A stretch of DNA of 64,000 nucleotides, from contig CM044965.1 of NCBI GenBank assembly GCA_024516035.1, positions 27,728,425 to 27,792,424 on the forward strand. Direction: 5' to 3'. A program made the translations under genes and the position numbers. The notes beneath the pieces were generated by a model. It was not told the DNA's origin. It did not search any database and saw nothing but the letters and a program-made list of their open reading frames with translations. Position 1 is the first letter of the stretch. Each line of letters opens with the position of its first letter. This stretch comes from Bactericera cockerelli. Its lineage: Eukaryota > Arthropoda > Insecta > Hemiptera > Triozidae. Shown one piece after another: positions 35,813 to 46,224 of the stretch.

Positions 35813-35979
35813 TGGATCAACGGGCACCTGGTGATGGGGCACGAGATTGGGCACCTCCCCTTCCAGCATGACGTCACCTCCGTGCTGAGGTTCGGGGGGA
35901 AGAACCGGGTCACCGTGGCTGTGGACAACACTCTGCTGCAGACCACTGTACCGCAGGGGACACTGCGGGACTTGAACAC
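35813..35979 (+). CDS. GUSB: Beta-glucuronidase exon 3
   Basis: 167 nt, starts in phase 0 after tttgattctcag and ends in phase 2 at AAC AC|gtgagc. It encodes WINGHLVMGHEIGHLPFQHD, VTSVLRFGGKNRVTVAVDNT and LLQTTVPQGTLRDLNT. This matches the family pattern (W.NG....H..G.LPF..D......G.NR.T.A..NTL...T.P.G), the rest of the N-terminal jelly roll. Frame intact. Confidence 0.94.
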
Positions 35980-36119
35980 GTGAGCCGCCCTTTTAATTTA
36001 AAAACTAAAAACATAGGTATTTAAATGAAATTAAATAAAATATTTCCCATTCTACCACTTTAGTCCAGTGCTCCAGTGAAGTATTTAAAAAAATCTTTCC
36101 TCCATCTTATAAAAAAAAG

Positions 36120-36300
36120 ATTGAGTGGTAATAGTCTGGCTGGGGGACTATAAACAGGGAGTAGAGTAGTAGACCAGCATTGGCTTGGTTCTGGGGGCCC
36201 TTGTCGATTATTAGCCTCCTTGTAAAGACAGTGGTAGAAGTGCTGAGTCATTCCTCCACTGTCTGGCTACCATCGTTCACGATGACGCCACCCTATGGTG
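36120..36300. repeat. Dispersed repeat, inverted copy at 47,285
   Basis: ctggctgggggactataaac...ccagcattggcttggttctg...gaagtgctgagtcattcctc...catcgttcacgatgacgcca occurs in inverted orientation at 47,285-47,480. It lies in GUSB intron 3 here and in carboxypeptidase intron 3 there. Confidence 0.8.
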
Positions 36301-36324
36301 ATATGATGATGGTAATAATAATAA

Positions 36325-36580
36325 TCTTTTTGCCTTATTTATACTGCCCGATTACTCCGTTTAGGACTAATAAATCTCATTGTTCCCACAGTAAGCCCAA
36401 GACGTATTATTATGTGGTGAAAATACCACTTGGGAGGATAACCTGTCATCCCCCGGCTGGGGTTCGAATCCGCGACCTATGGATCCACAGAGTGCCGCCT
36501 TTACCACTGAGCTACCGGGACAGGTGGTAGAATATGCTTTCGCCTAATGGTTACCTTCTACTGAGGGGTCTAGTATTATT
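36325..36580 (-). mobile_element. tRNA-derived SINE, antisense
   Basis: tgccttatttatactgcccg...cagtaagcccaagacgtatt...ggttcgaatccgcgacctat...accactgagctaccgggaca. The antisense tRNA-like head carries box B. Relatives at 44,840-45,265, 46,436-46,510 and 46,660-46,830. Confidence 0.8.
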
Positions 36581-36760
36581 GTAAAGGAATATGTACTTTG
36601 GCTTTCCAGATAAACCCAGGCTATTTGACATGAAACTATTGTACTTACTTTGAAAGAACACGTCGGCATTACCAGTCCAACTTTGGCAGACAAAATAAGG
36701 GTATTAAAAAATAATTGGTACATGTACCCTATAATGTCATATTCATTATTTTGATTTCAG

Positions 36761-36909
36761 AGACACCGGGGTGAAACAAATCCAGGCGTACACTTTCGAC
36801 TTCTTCAACTATGCAGGCATCCATCGCAGCGTCCAGCTGTATACCACTCCCACCCTGTACATAGACGACATTACCATCAACACAGATATCAAGGAGGATG
36901 GTACCACAG
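36761..36909 (+). CDS. GUSB: Beta-glucuronidase exon 4
   Basis: 149 nt, phase 2 in and phase 1 out (ACA G|gtaaaa), acceptor ttttgatttcag. It encodes [40 protein letters not shown] and [33 protein letters not shown] is the strongest signature of this family in the window; it ends the jelly roll and enters the immunoglobulin-like domain. Frame intact. Confidence 0.95.
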
Positions 36910-37189
36910 GTAAAATAAAACAATTAAGTTTCACTAGAGGATTATAAACAGAGAACACACTAGCCAACACCAACAAGCCACCAACAGCTTGCAGTTTCTC
37001 AAGGGTTTAATGGCTTTTACTCGTATGTATAGAAAAAATCCAAGTTTTCACGATGGTTCATCGCACACAGAAATAATAATGTGGTTCAGAATGAGCCAAC
37101 TTTTGCACTTAAACTCTGCTGGAGACCAACACTTCCCCCAGCAGTAGAAAAGCTGGTTACAACAACAACATAATGTATAACTTTATTTC

Positions 37190-37330
37190 AGTAGCTTCAT
37201 CAGTAGGGCGGCGGACTTGTAACCTGGAGGTCGGTAGTTCAAGTCCCGGTTTCAGCATAGATTTAGTAATGTGAGTTTGAGTAGTTGTCATATAATGAAA
37301 GTGATTAACACAAATATGATAAGTTATAAC
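37190..37330 (+). mobile_element. tRNA-derived SINE
   Basis: gtagcttcatcagtagggcg, cggacttgtaacctggaggt, cggtagttcaagtcccggtt, then gtgagtttgagtagttgtca and aacacaaatatgataagtt. Confidence 0.85.
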
Positions 37331-37335
37331 ACAAA

Positions 37336-38355
37336 TCCCTCATCCACTACAACATAACGTATAACATTATTCCTCAAATCCCCCGCAGGCCTCATCCACT
37401 ACAACATAACGTATAACATTATTTCTCAAATCCCCCGCAGGCCTCATCCACTACAACATAACGTATAACATTATTTCTCAACTCCCCCGCAGGCCTCATC
37501 CACTACAACATAACGTATAACATTATTTCTCAAACCCCCGCAGGCCTCATCCACTACAACATAACGTACAACATTATCTCTCAAATCCCCCGCAGGCCTC
37601 ATCCACTACAACATAACGTATAACATTATTTCTCAAACCCCCGCAGGCCTCATCCACTACAACATAACGTATAACATTATTTCTCAACTCCCCCGCAGGC
37701 CTCATCCACTACAACATAACGTATAACATTATTTCTCAAATCCCCCGCAGGCCTCATCCACTACAACATAACGTATAACATTATTTCTCAAATCCCCCGC
37801 AGGCCTCATCCACTACAACATAACGTACAACATTATCTCTCAAATCCCCCGCAGGCCTCATCCACTACAACATAACGTATAACATTATTTCTCAAATCCC
37901 CCGCAGGCCTCATCCACTACAACATAACGTACAACATTATCTCTCAAATCCCCCGCAGGCCTCATCCACTACAACATAACGTATAACATTATTTCTCAAA
38001 CCCCCCGCAGGCCTCATCCACTACAACATAACGTATAACATTATTTCTCAACTCCCCGCAGGCCTCATCCACTACAACATAACGTATAACATTATTTCTC
38101 AAATCCCCCGCAGGCCTCATCCACTACAACATAACGTATAACATTATTTCTCAAATCCCCCGCAGGCCTCATCCACTACAACATAACGTACAACATTATC
38201 TCTCAAATCCCCCGCAGGCCTCATCCACTACAACATAACGTATAACATTATTTCTCAAATCCCCCGCAGGCCTCATCCACTACAACATAACGTACAACAT
38301 TATCTCTCAAATCCCCGCAGGCCTCATCCACTACAACATAACTTATAACATTATT
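37336..38355 (+). repeat. 52-bp minisatellite made of the exon 5 acceptor
   Basis: About 20 tandem units of roughly 51-53 bp. Each unit contains branch-point-like taac, a short pyrimidine stretch, the acceptor cccccgcag and then the first 25 nt of GUSB exon 5 (gcctcatccactacaacata...). I count 19 complete cccgcag|gcctcatcc junctions, the first AG at about 37,387 and the last at 38,319-38,320. Units vary in four places (tcaaatc/tcaactc/tcaaac, gtataac/gtacaac, ttatttct/ttatctct, c-run length). The true acceptor at 38,633-38,634 is separated from the array by about 280 bp of AT-rich DNA. Confidence 0.96.
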
Positions 38356-38634
38356 TCCTTGAGTACATTTAAAAACCAAAATAATTTCGTTATGCTTAGG
38401 CAACCTATAACATAAATTAATATTAATATTTTATTATCTGAATCATACATTTCTCTTAAAGAATTACCTTTCATTTATATGGATTTTTAATTTTAATTTT
38501 ACTTATTAATTTTAAGTGTGTAAACATGATGGTAATCATGTTATTTTTCATGATTGCCTCCTTGTTATTGGCAGATTGTAATTTATTGTAATGCCGTAAA
38601 TTGTAATATAAATAAATAAATAAATCCCCCGCAG

Positions 38635-38867
38635 GCCTCATCCACTACAACATAACGTACGGAGGCTCGGTGGCGGCGGATGGGGGCGGGGCCCCGGACT
38701 CTGTCCAGTGCGTCGTGGACCTGCTGGACCGGAACGGCAACTATGTGGTGCGGAAGAACCGGAACTTTGTGAATAGCGGCTTCTCTGGAACCATCGAGGT
38801 GCCCAGCGCCCGCCTCTGGTGGCCCCACCTCATGCATCCAGATGTGGGCTATTTGTACACCCTGCAG
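38635..38867 (+). CDS. GUSB: Beta-glucuronidase exon 5
   Basis: 233 nt, phase 1 in and phase 0 out. It encodes GLIHYNITYGGSVAADGGGA, PDSVQCVVDLLDRNGNYVVR, KNRNFVNSGFSGTIEVPSAR and LWWPHLMHPDVGYLYTLQ. LWWP.LM....YLY.L is the conserved end of the immunoglobulin-like domain in GH2 enzymes. Frame intact, high GC. It is sandwiched between two arrays that copy its own ends: acceptor copies upstream, donor copies downstream. Which acceptor and donor are used cannot be decided from sequence; I chose the ones that give the full conserved domain. Confidence 0.93.
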
Positions 38868-41120
38868 GTGAGATGCATCCAGATGTGGGCTATTTGTACA
38901 CCCTGCAGGTGAGATTGGGCACATTCTAGGGTTAATCTTGCTCTGGTGGCCCCACCTCATGCATCCGGATGTGGGCTATTTGTACACCCTGCAGGTGAGA
39001 TTGGGGATATTCTAGGGTTAATCTTGCTCTGGTGACCCCACCTCATGCATCCAGATGTGGGCTATTTGTACACCCTGCAGGTGAGATTGGGCACATTCTA
39101 GGGTTAATCTTGCTCTGGTGGCCCCACCTCATGCATCCGGATGTGGGCTATTTGTACACCCTGCAGGTGAGATTGGGCACATTCTAGGGTTAATCTTGCT
39201 CTGGTGGCCCCACCTCATGCATCCAGATGTGGGCTATTTGTACACCCTGCAGGTGAGATGCATCCAGATGTGGGCTATTTGTACACCCTGCAGGTGAGAT
39301 TGGGCACATTCTAGGGTTAATCTTGCTCTGGTGGCCCCACCTCATGCATCCGGATGTGGGCTATTTGTACACCCTGCAGGTGAGATTGGGGACATTCTAG
39401 GGTTAATCTTGCTCTGGTGACCCCACCTCATGCATCCAGATGTGGGCTATTTGTACACCCTGCAGGTGAGATTGGGCACATTCTAGGGTTAATCTTGCTC
39501 TGGTGGCCCCACCTCATGCATCCGGATGTGGGCTATTTGTACACCCTGCAGGTGAGATTGGGCACATTCTAGGGTTAATCTTGCTCTGGTGGCCCCACCT
39601 CATGCATCCGGATGTGGGCTATTTGTACACCCTGCAGGTGAGATTGGGGATATTCTAGGGTTAATCTTGCTCTGGTGACCCCACCTCATGCATCCGGATG
39701 TGGGCTATTTGTACACCCTGCAGGTGAGATTGGGGATATTCTAGGGTTAATCTTGCTCTGGTGACCCCACCTCATGCATCCAGATGTGGGCTATTTGTAC
39801 ACCCTGCAGGTGAGATTGGGCACATTCTAGGGTTAATCTTGCTCTGGTGGCCCCACCTTATGCATCCAGATGTGGGCTATTTGTACACCCTACAGGTGAG
39901 ATTGGGGATATTCTAGGGTTAATCTTGCTCTGGTGACCCCACCTCATGCATCCAGATGTGGGCTATTTGTACACCCTGCAGGTGAGATTGGGGACATTCT
40001 AGGGTTAATCTTGCTCTGGTGGCCCCACCTCATGCATCCAGATGTGGGCTATTTGTACACCCTGCAGGTGAGATTGGGGACATTCTAGGGTTAATCTTGC
40101 TCTGGTGGACTTACCTGATGCTTTCGGATGTGGGCTATTTGTACACCCTGCAGGTGAGATTGGGGACATTCTAGGGTTAATCTTGCTCTGGTGGCCCCAC
40201 CTCATGCATCCAGATGTGGGCTATTTGTACACCCTGCAGGTGAGATTGGGGACATTCTAGGGTTAATCTTGCTCTGGTGGCCCCACCTCATGCATCCAGA
40301 TGTGGGCTATTTGTACACCCTCCAGGTGAGATTGGGGACATTCTAGGGTTAATCTTGCTCTGGTGGACTTACCTGATGCTTTCGGATGTGGGCTATTTGT
40401 ACACCCTGCAGGTGAGATTGGGGACATTCTAGGTTTAATCTTGCTCTGGTGGCCCCACCTCATGCATTCAGATGTGGGCTATTTGTACATCCTGCAGGTG
40501 AGATTGGGGACATTCTAGGGTTAATCTTGCTCTGGTGGCCCCACCTCATGCATCCAGATGTGGGCTATTTGTACACCCTGCAGGTGAGATTGGGGACATT
40601 CTAGGGTTAATCTTGCTCTTTTGGCCCCACCTCATGCATCCAGATGTGGGCTATTTGTACACCCTGCAGGTGAGATTGGGTACATTCTAGGGATAATCTC
40701 GCTCTGGTGGCCCCACCTCATGGGATATTTGTACACCCTGCAGGTGAGATTGGGGGCATTATAGGGTTAATCTTGCTCTGGTGGCCCCACCTCATGCATC
40801 CAGATGTGGGATATTTGTACACCCTGCAGGTGAGATCGGGGACACTCTAGGGTTAATCTTGCTCTGGTGGCCTTGCCTGATGATTTCGGATGTGGGCTAT
40901 TTGTACACCCTGCAGGTGAGATTGAGAGTGTTCTAGGGTTAACAGGTGAGTTTGAGGTCATTCTAGGGTTAATCTTGTTCTCGTTGCCTTAACTGATGCT
41001 TCTGGATGTGGGCTATTTGTACAGCTTGAAGGTGAGATTGAGAGCATTCTAGAGTCAGCATGTAACATTGAGGGCACTCTAGAGTTAACAGGTGACATTT
41101 GAGACATTCTAGGGTTAATC
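38868..41120 (+). repeat. 86-bp minisatellite made of the exon 5 donor
   Basis: About 25 tandem units, mostly exactly 86 bp. Each contains the last 54 nt of exon 5 (ctctggtggccccacctcat... to ...tacaccctgcag), the donor gtgagattgg and 22 nt of intron (cacattctagggttaatctt). Good donors recur every 86 bp from 38,909 to about 40,915, then degrade to about 41,120. Two short extra copies (about 41 bp) occur at 38,868-38,908 and about 39,253-39,293. A variant unit (gacttacctgatgctttcgg) recurs at about 40,110 and 40,368. Long open - strand frames here are shadows of the period. Confidence 0.96.
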
Positions 41121-41424
41121 AGATTCTGTTTCACTTAAACTATGCATCCGGATGTAGGCTGCTAGGGTTAACAAATAAATGGTCTAAGGCTACAAACATC
41201 ACCCTTAACAAATATCATAATATTGCGTCCTCATGTTTCGATTCTGGATACAATCACCTCCCACTTACATTATTGAAAACAAAGCTGGCTTGTGAGTTTC
41301 CAGCAAATGAAGGGTGAAACATTCTTGGTGATAAGACCATGCAGTCGAAAGTGACGTTAAACTAAAAAAACAAAAATGTCAGTGAACAGACATGAATCTT
41401 TACAGTTAAAATTTTATTTATTAA

Positions 41425-42473
41425 CCCTAGAACGCCCTGATAATTCTCACAGGATCTCAGTAAAGCGACGAGAACATTTTATTTATTAACTCTAGAACCG
41501 ATGATAATTTTAACCTCTTCCATCCCTCGGGCCCGACTCCCAGGGTCTCAATACAGACAGTTGATATTTTCATTTATTAACCCTAGAACACCCTGATAAT
41601 AATACTAACCTCTTCCATCCCCCAGGCCCGACTCAAAGGCTCTCAATACAGTGACGACGAAATTTTATTTATTAACCTTAGAACGCCCCGATAGTAATAC
41701 TAACCTCTTCCATCCCCCAGGCCCGACTCACAGGCTTTCAATACAGTGACGACGAAATTTTATTAATTAACCCTAGAACACCCCGATAATAATACTAACC
41801 TCTTCCGTCCCCCAGGCCCGACTCACAAGCTCTCAATACTGTGACGAAGTCATTTTATTTATTAACCTGAGAACGCCCCGATAGTAATACTAACCTCTTC
41901 CATTCCCCAGGCCCGACTCACAAGCTCTCAATACTGTGACGAAGTCATTTTATTTATTAACCTGAGAACGCCCCGATAGTAATACTAACCTCTTCCGTCC
42001 CCGGCACGACTCACAGGCTCTCAATACAGTGACGATAACATTTTATTATGAACCCTAGAACGCCTCGATAATAATATTAACCTCTCCGTCCCCCAGGCCC
42101 GACTCACAGGCTCTCAATACAGTGACGACGAAATTTTATTTATTAACCTAGAACACCCTGATAATAATATTAACCTCTTCCGTCCCCCAGGCGCGACTCA
42201 CAGGCTCTCAATACAGTGACGACGAAATTTTATTTATTAACCCTAGAACACCCTGATAATAATATTAACCTCTCCCGTCCCCCAGGCCCGACTCACAGGC
42301 TCTCAATACAGTGACGACGAAATTTTATTTATTAACCCTAGAACACCCTGATAATAATATTAACCTCTCCGTCCCCCAGGCCCGACTCACAGGCTCTCAA
42401 TACAGTGACGACGAAATTTTATTTATTAACCCTAGAACACCCTGATAATAATATTAACCTCTCCGTCCCCCAG
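41425..42473 (+). repeat. 94-95-bp minisatellite made of the exon 6 acceptor
   Basis: About 11 units. Each holds intron text (ttttatttattaaccctaga...cctgataataatattaac), the acceptor ctcttccgtcccccag and the first 35 nt of exon 6 (gcccgactcacaggctctca...). Intact cccccag junctions end at about 41,635, 41,728, 41,816, 41,910, 42,097, 42,190, 42,285 and 42,379; the copies near 41,547 and 42,003 are damaged. The true exon 6 acceptor (42,472-42,473) is simply the last unit, so here the array runs straight into the exon. Confidence 0.95.
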
Positions 42474-42618
42474 GCCCGACTCACAGGCTCTCAATACAGT
42501 GACGACGACATCTACGGCAGCCAGTGGGAATCAGAAAGCTGACCTGGAACTCTACGTCCTTCCTCATCAACGACAGACCCATCTACATCCGCGGCTCGGG
42601 AGACATGAAGACTCCGAT
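42474..42618 (+). CDS. GUSB: Beta-glucuronidase exon 6, with two apparent frameshifts
   Basis: 145 nt between cccccag and GAT|gtgagt. It reads ARLTGSQYSDDDIYG in frame 0, then conserved PVGIRKLTWNSTSFLINDRP and IYIRG in a second frame, then GRHEDSD in a third. These three pieces align in order with the family (SDFYTLPVGIR.....FLINGKPFY.HG..KHEDAD). Two one-base losses, near 42,517 and near 42,597, explain it: 145+2 is 147, exactly 49 codons, and the donor then falls in phase 0. Read as given, frame 0 stops at TGA 42,540. HED belongs to the start of the catalytic barrel. Either a decayed gene or consensus errors. Confidence 0.85.
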
Positions 42619-42747
42619 GTGAGTAGTATTTTATTACATATTTCAATTTAATTATACCAGTTTTAATATGCTAATAACTAAATTTAATATTTTTTTTAAT
42701 TTAAAATTTCATTATATATAGTGAATTTTATTCCTTTTTGTTTGTTT

Positions 42748-42970
42748 TAACGTCGCTTTCAACTATTTAGTCATATCACGATGGGGTTTTAACTTTCATC
42801 GCTGGAAACTCATAAAACCAGCTACTGAAATTAACCTCATTAGTCTGACTGTGCCGGGAATAGCCAGCATCACAGGGTTTGATTTTGAAAGTCGAAGTTA
42901 GGACTCATCCAAATCCTAACTTGGCTGGACGTTGCTTCACTCCAGTGACAGAACGAGAATTGGTGTATTT
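42748..42970 (-). mobile_element. 5S-derived SINE, antisense
   Basis: taacgtcgctttcaactatt, tagtcatatcacgatggggt, ...actcatccaaatcctaactt, ggctggacgttgcttcactc, cagtgacagaacgagaattg; the last parts are 5S-like. It starts about 130 bp after the last GUSB exon seen. Confidence 0.85.
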
Positions 42971-42979
42971 ATTTTTATG

Positions 42980-43500
42980 TACGCCCCAATTTTACTTTAG
43001 GTATGCAATATGTGAATCATAGTCATGATCTTATTTCTCACTTAAATTTTTACGTATTTGGCCTTTCTCACCTTTTACCCATATAACCCCGTAAAATATT
43101 AGACAAATGACAAATGCTTCCCAAAACTTTACAAAAAAAGTTGGAAAAAAGTAACGTTTTTCAACAACAACAAAAATTAGCTGCTCACTGTATTTAGATA
43201 TAATTTAATAAAAAAGTAAAATTTTATTGCTTCTATATGTAAGCTACAATAGGTATTATAGTATTATAACATATACCTATAATAATATTTGGTCAACTAT
43301 CTAGTCACTAGATTCTAGTGAATGCTGATTTATTATTATGTACGCCTAAATTTTACTTTAGGTATGCAATATGTGAATCATATCCATGATCTTATTTCTC
43401 ACGTAAATTTTTACGTATTAGGCCTTTTTCACCCTCTAGCCGTATAGCCCCGTAAAATATTAGACAAATCAAAAATGCTTCCAAAAAGTTATATATTAAG
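42980..43500. repeat. Direct duplication of about 170 bp
   Basis: ttactttaggtatgcaatat, gtgaatcatagtcatgatct ... cccgtaaaatattagacaaa occurs at about 42,980-43,140 and again, diverged, at about 43,335-43,490. Non-coding. Confidence 0.75.
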
Positions 43501-44129
43501 CAATATTAGACGAATGCTTCCCAAAAATTCCATAATAGCTAAAAAAAAGTAACGTTTTTTTAAAAAAATTACCCCTATACAAAAATTTTTATAGAAAAAG
43601 CGCATCCAATCGTTCAGTCAAATTTCAAGTTCAATCATCGAAAGTGACTTTATCTGGAGGAAATTGTCCATAAATATAATCTTTTAATCTACAGACCAAT
43701 GGAATTCATTCCCTACCCCCTTTCAACCCCTAGACTGAAACATCAAGAGCGAAATCAATAGATTTTTTTGTTATACTGATCTGGACTTAAGTATATATTT
43801 TGCTTCTGGTTTTAAATGGGGAAACTAATTCTCAAGTCCGAACTCAGTACCCGACAGTATCAAGAAAAATATAGGAAAATCTCCCTCAACCATGAGGATG
43901 AGATGGGTGCAATAAAGGACGCAGCACATAAGTATTTCTGTGTGGATAGATCCTCATAGAAACAAAAATGTAGTGTAATAAGGAAGAGGTTGACTAATGC
44001 CGACCAAATGTAGGTTTGAAAAATGGCAAAATAAAAAAAAGATAAAGAAAAATACGGAACGATTTAACGATTTCACTTTTCAATATCTGTATAATATTAT
44101 TTCCTGAAGTTGCGACATAATGTTAAATA
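43501..44129. other. AT-rich non-coding DNA between the two genes
   Basis: No GUSB exon or carboxypeptidase exon recognised. Confidence 0.45.
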
Positions 44130-44275
44130 GTAGCCGACCTCACTAGCTTGATCGATAAGGTGGTGGACTTGTAATCTGGAGGTCGGTGGTTCAAGTCCCA
44201 TGATTTTAGCAAAGATTTAGTACAGCGAGTTTGAGTAGTTTTTCCTCTTAACGCAAATAATATGGTAACAAAAAT
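44130..44275 (+). mobile_element. tRNA-derived SINE
   Basis: cctcactagcttgatcgata, aggtggtggacttgtaatct, ggaggtcggtggttcaagtc, then gcgagtttgagtagtttttc. Confidence 0.85.
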
Positions 44276-44839
44276 ATATTTTAAATAGTTAAGAAAGAAG
44301 ACAGTATAATACTCGTATAGTATAAATACTAACAAAAATAAGTATAATGAATGTTTACAAAAAAGTATCTTAAAAGTACAAATAAAACAATTAAAGCCTA
44401 TCTACATAAAATTTATCTATAATATTATGTATAATAAAAAGAAAAAGTACCAAGCGCAGTTGAGGAACTTGGAAAATAACTGAAATCGGATGGAAATCTT
44501 AAACTCTGTGGAACACAATCGCGCTGTCTCTGTCTTTGTATGGGGGGTTTTTCACACCTCGGCCGAGGTGTTTGATAAATCGCTAACGACCAGGAGTTTC
44601 CAAATGTAAAAGTAACCTGTCTAAATGGTTATTACCCTGTGTTAAATGGGTATATATTACTCAAGAAGAGCAGTGGTTCGAGTGTGGTGACATCCTAACA
44701 GAGGAGCACCTTATGATCTGGCCAAGTATGTAACTAAGTATGCCTACTCAATGCAATAGAAAAGCCCTGAGACTATTAAACAACGCTGCTGTTCAAATTA
44801 CAGTATATTTCCATTTGAATTAACAATAATATCGCTTTA

Positions 44840-45265
44840 TTTATAATAATAATATCGCCTTATTTATACTGCCCGATTAGGACTATTAAATTTAGTCCCA
44901 TTATTCCATCCAGAAGCTGGTACGATTCCTAGCGAATGGAGGGTAAAACCCCGTCCTAATCCTGGACGTTAAATCAAATAGAATCGTTGGCGTTAGGAAG
45001 GGCATCCAGCCGTAAAAAAAAAAATGTTCCAAAACCAATCAACCTCAACCATGAGGTTGAACAACGTCGACCCTGCTTGAGCGGGATAAGACAGAGTAAA
45101 AGAAGAAGATTCCAGAAGTAAGCCCAAGACGTATTACTATGTGGTAAAAATCCCAAATGGGGGATAACTTGTCATGTCTTGGCTAGGTTTCGAACCCGCG
45201 ACCTCTGGAACTTCTGGATGTATAGAGTGCCGCCTGTACCTACCACTGAAAAGGCATATTGGCCT
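44840..45265 (-). mobile_element. Antisense tRNA SINE interrupted by another repeat
   Basis: Left part at about 44,860-44,925 (ccttatttatactgcccgat...) and right part at about 45,117-45,262 (agtaagcccaagacgtatta...gtttcgaacccgcgacctct...), separated by an insert with gcgaatggagggtaaaaccc and gcgttaggaagggcatccag, text typical of another dispersed repeat. Confidence 0.65.
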
Positions 45266-45487
45266 ATTGGCGGTACACCGCCATTGATCATGTTTTACTT
45301 TATAATTTTTACTTTGCATTTGCAAATGTTTACACCTTAATTGTATTGAAACTTTCTTGAATTTGTTTAATAATAATACAATATTGGCAGCATACTCGTA
45401 AAATCTAATTTGGTAATAGATGTTGGAATCCAATCAGCTAATATTAATTATCAAAGAAAAAAGAGTGAGAAATAACAAGCACCGCCT

Positions 45488-45909
45488 TCATCCTCCCAAG
45501 CAAAGTGCTTTGCGCAAAATTGATTTCCACACCAGAGCGAAATCAAGTCGAACATAATAGTTCTCCTCCGTTACCTCCACTTCCCGCGTCTGCTCCACAT
45601 AGCCCGGGGCACTGGCCGTCACGGAGTAGTTCCCTGCAGTCAGCAGCCGCCAGTACTCCGCCTTCTTCGTAACCGTCACCTCCTTTCCGAACCCCTCCAC
45701 CTTGACCAGAGCCTCCGGCACAAGCCGCCCCCACGTGTCCTTCACTCGGCCGAATATTCCCCGACGTGTGCTTTCTATGAAGCCGAGCATAGGCTCCAGG
45801 TTGGCGTGCCAGTAGAAGGGAAGGAACTTGGCGTGGGGGTACTTGCAGCAACTCAGGTAGAAGGTGATCTCGAAGCAGTTGGAGTAGATGTAGTTGAAGT
45901 CTTGCATTC
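45488..45909 (-). CDS. Carboxypeptidase-like exon 4 (catalytic-domain end and transthyretin-like domain)
   Basis: Exon after acceptor gttcttcag, phase 1. It encodes GMQDFNYIYSNCFEITFYLS, CCKYPHAKFLPFYWHANLEP and MLGFIESTRRGIFGRV, then the transthyretin-like domain (VPEALVKVEGFGKE...AEYWRLLTAGNYSVTASAPG...REVEVTEENYYVRLDFAL). GMQDFNY..NCFEIT.....C.KYP marks the M14 N/E subfamily (CPD, CPE, CPM), but the residue at catalytic Glu270 (E in the usual VELSC) is Tyr. The coding part may end at donor 45,532 (CTG|gtgtgg) or read on 14 codons to TGA at 45,488; the latter would give about 430 residues, near carboxypeptidase M in length. Confidence 0.85.
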
Positions 45910-45975
45910 CTGAAGAACAATAATAATAGATGTAGTTGAAGTCTTGCATACCTGAAGAACAATAATAATAGATGT
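45910..45975 (-). repeat. Copy of exon 4 acceptor beside the true exon
   Basis: On the - strand one 42-bp unit upstream of the true exon repeats ttattattgttcttcag followed by gtatgcaagacttcaactac. The duplicate junction is at about 45,951-45,952. Confidence 0.9.
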
Positions 45976-46224
45976 AATGGTAATGGTAATGGTGCTCAAA
46001 GGCACTTGTATTTACGGAAAGAGTCCATATAAACATGTAACAAATAACAAAAGTTAAAATATAAAATTAGAAAATAACCTTTCAAAATTTAAAAAATGGG
46101 TGCTAAAATATGACAAAATACAAAGTAATAATTCTAACATTTAAATGTCAGAAAAAAGTCAAAAATAAAATACTAAACAAAAATTAGACAGTATAAGATT
46201 CAAAATTAGGGTAATAAAATGTGA

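Noticed and set aside
36180..36530. 116-codon + frame
   Set aside because: Crosses two dispersed repeats (36,120 family and antisense tRNA SINE) in GUSB intron 3.
38583..40961. - strand frames such as MRWGHQSKINPRM...
   Set aside because: Antisense shadow of the 86-bp donor array.
37336..42473. CRISPR array
   Set aside because: Units are contiguous tandem repeats without unique spacers, in a eukaryotic intron, and contain exon edges.
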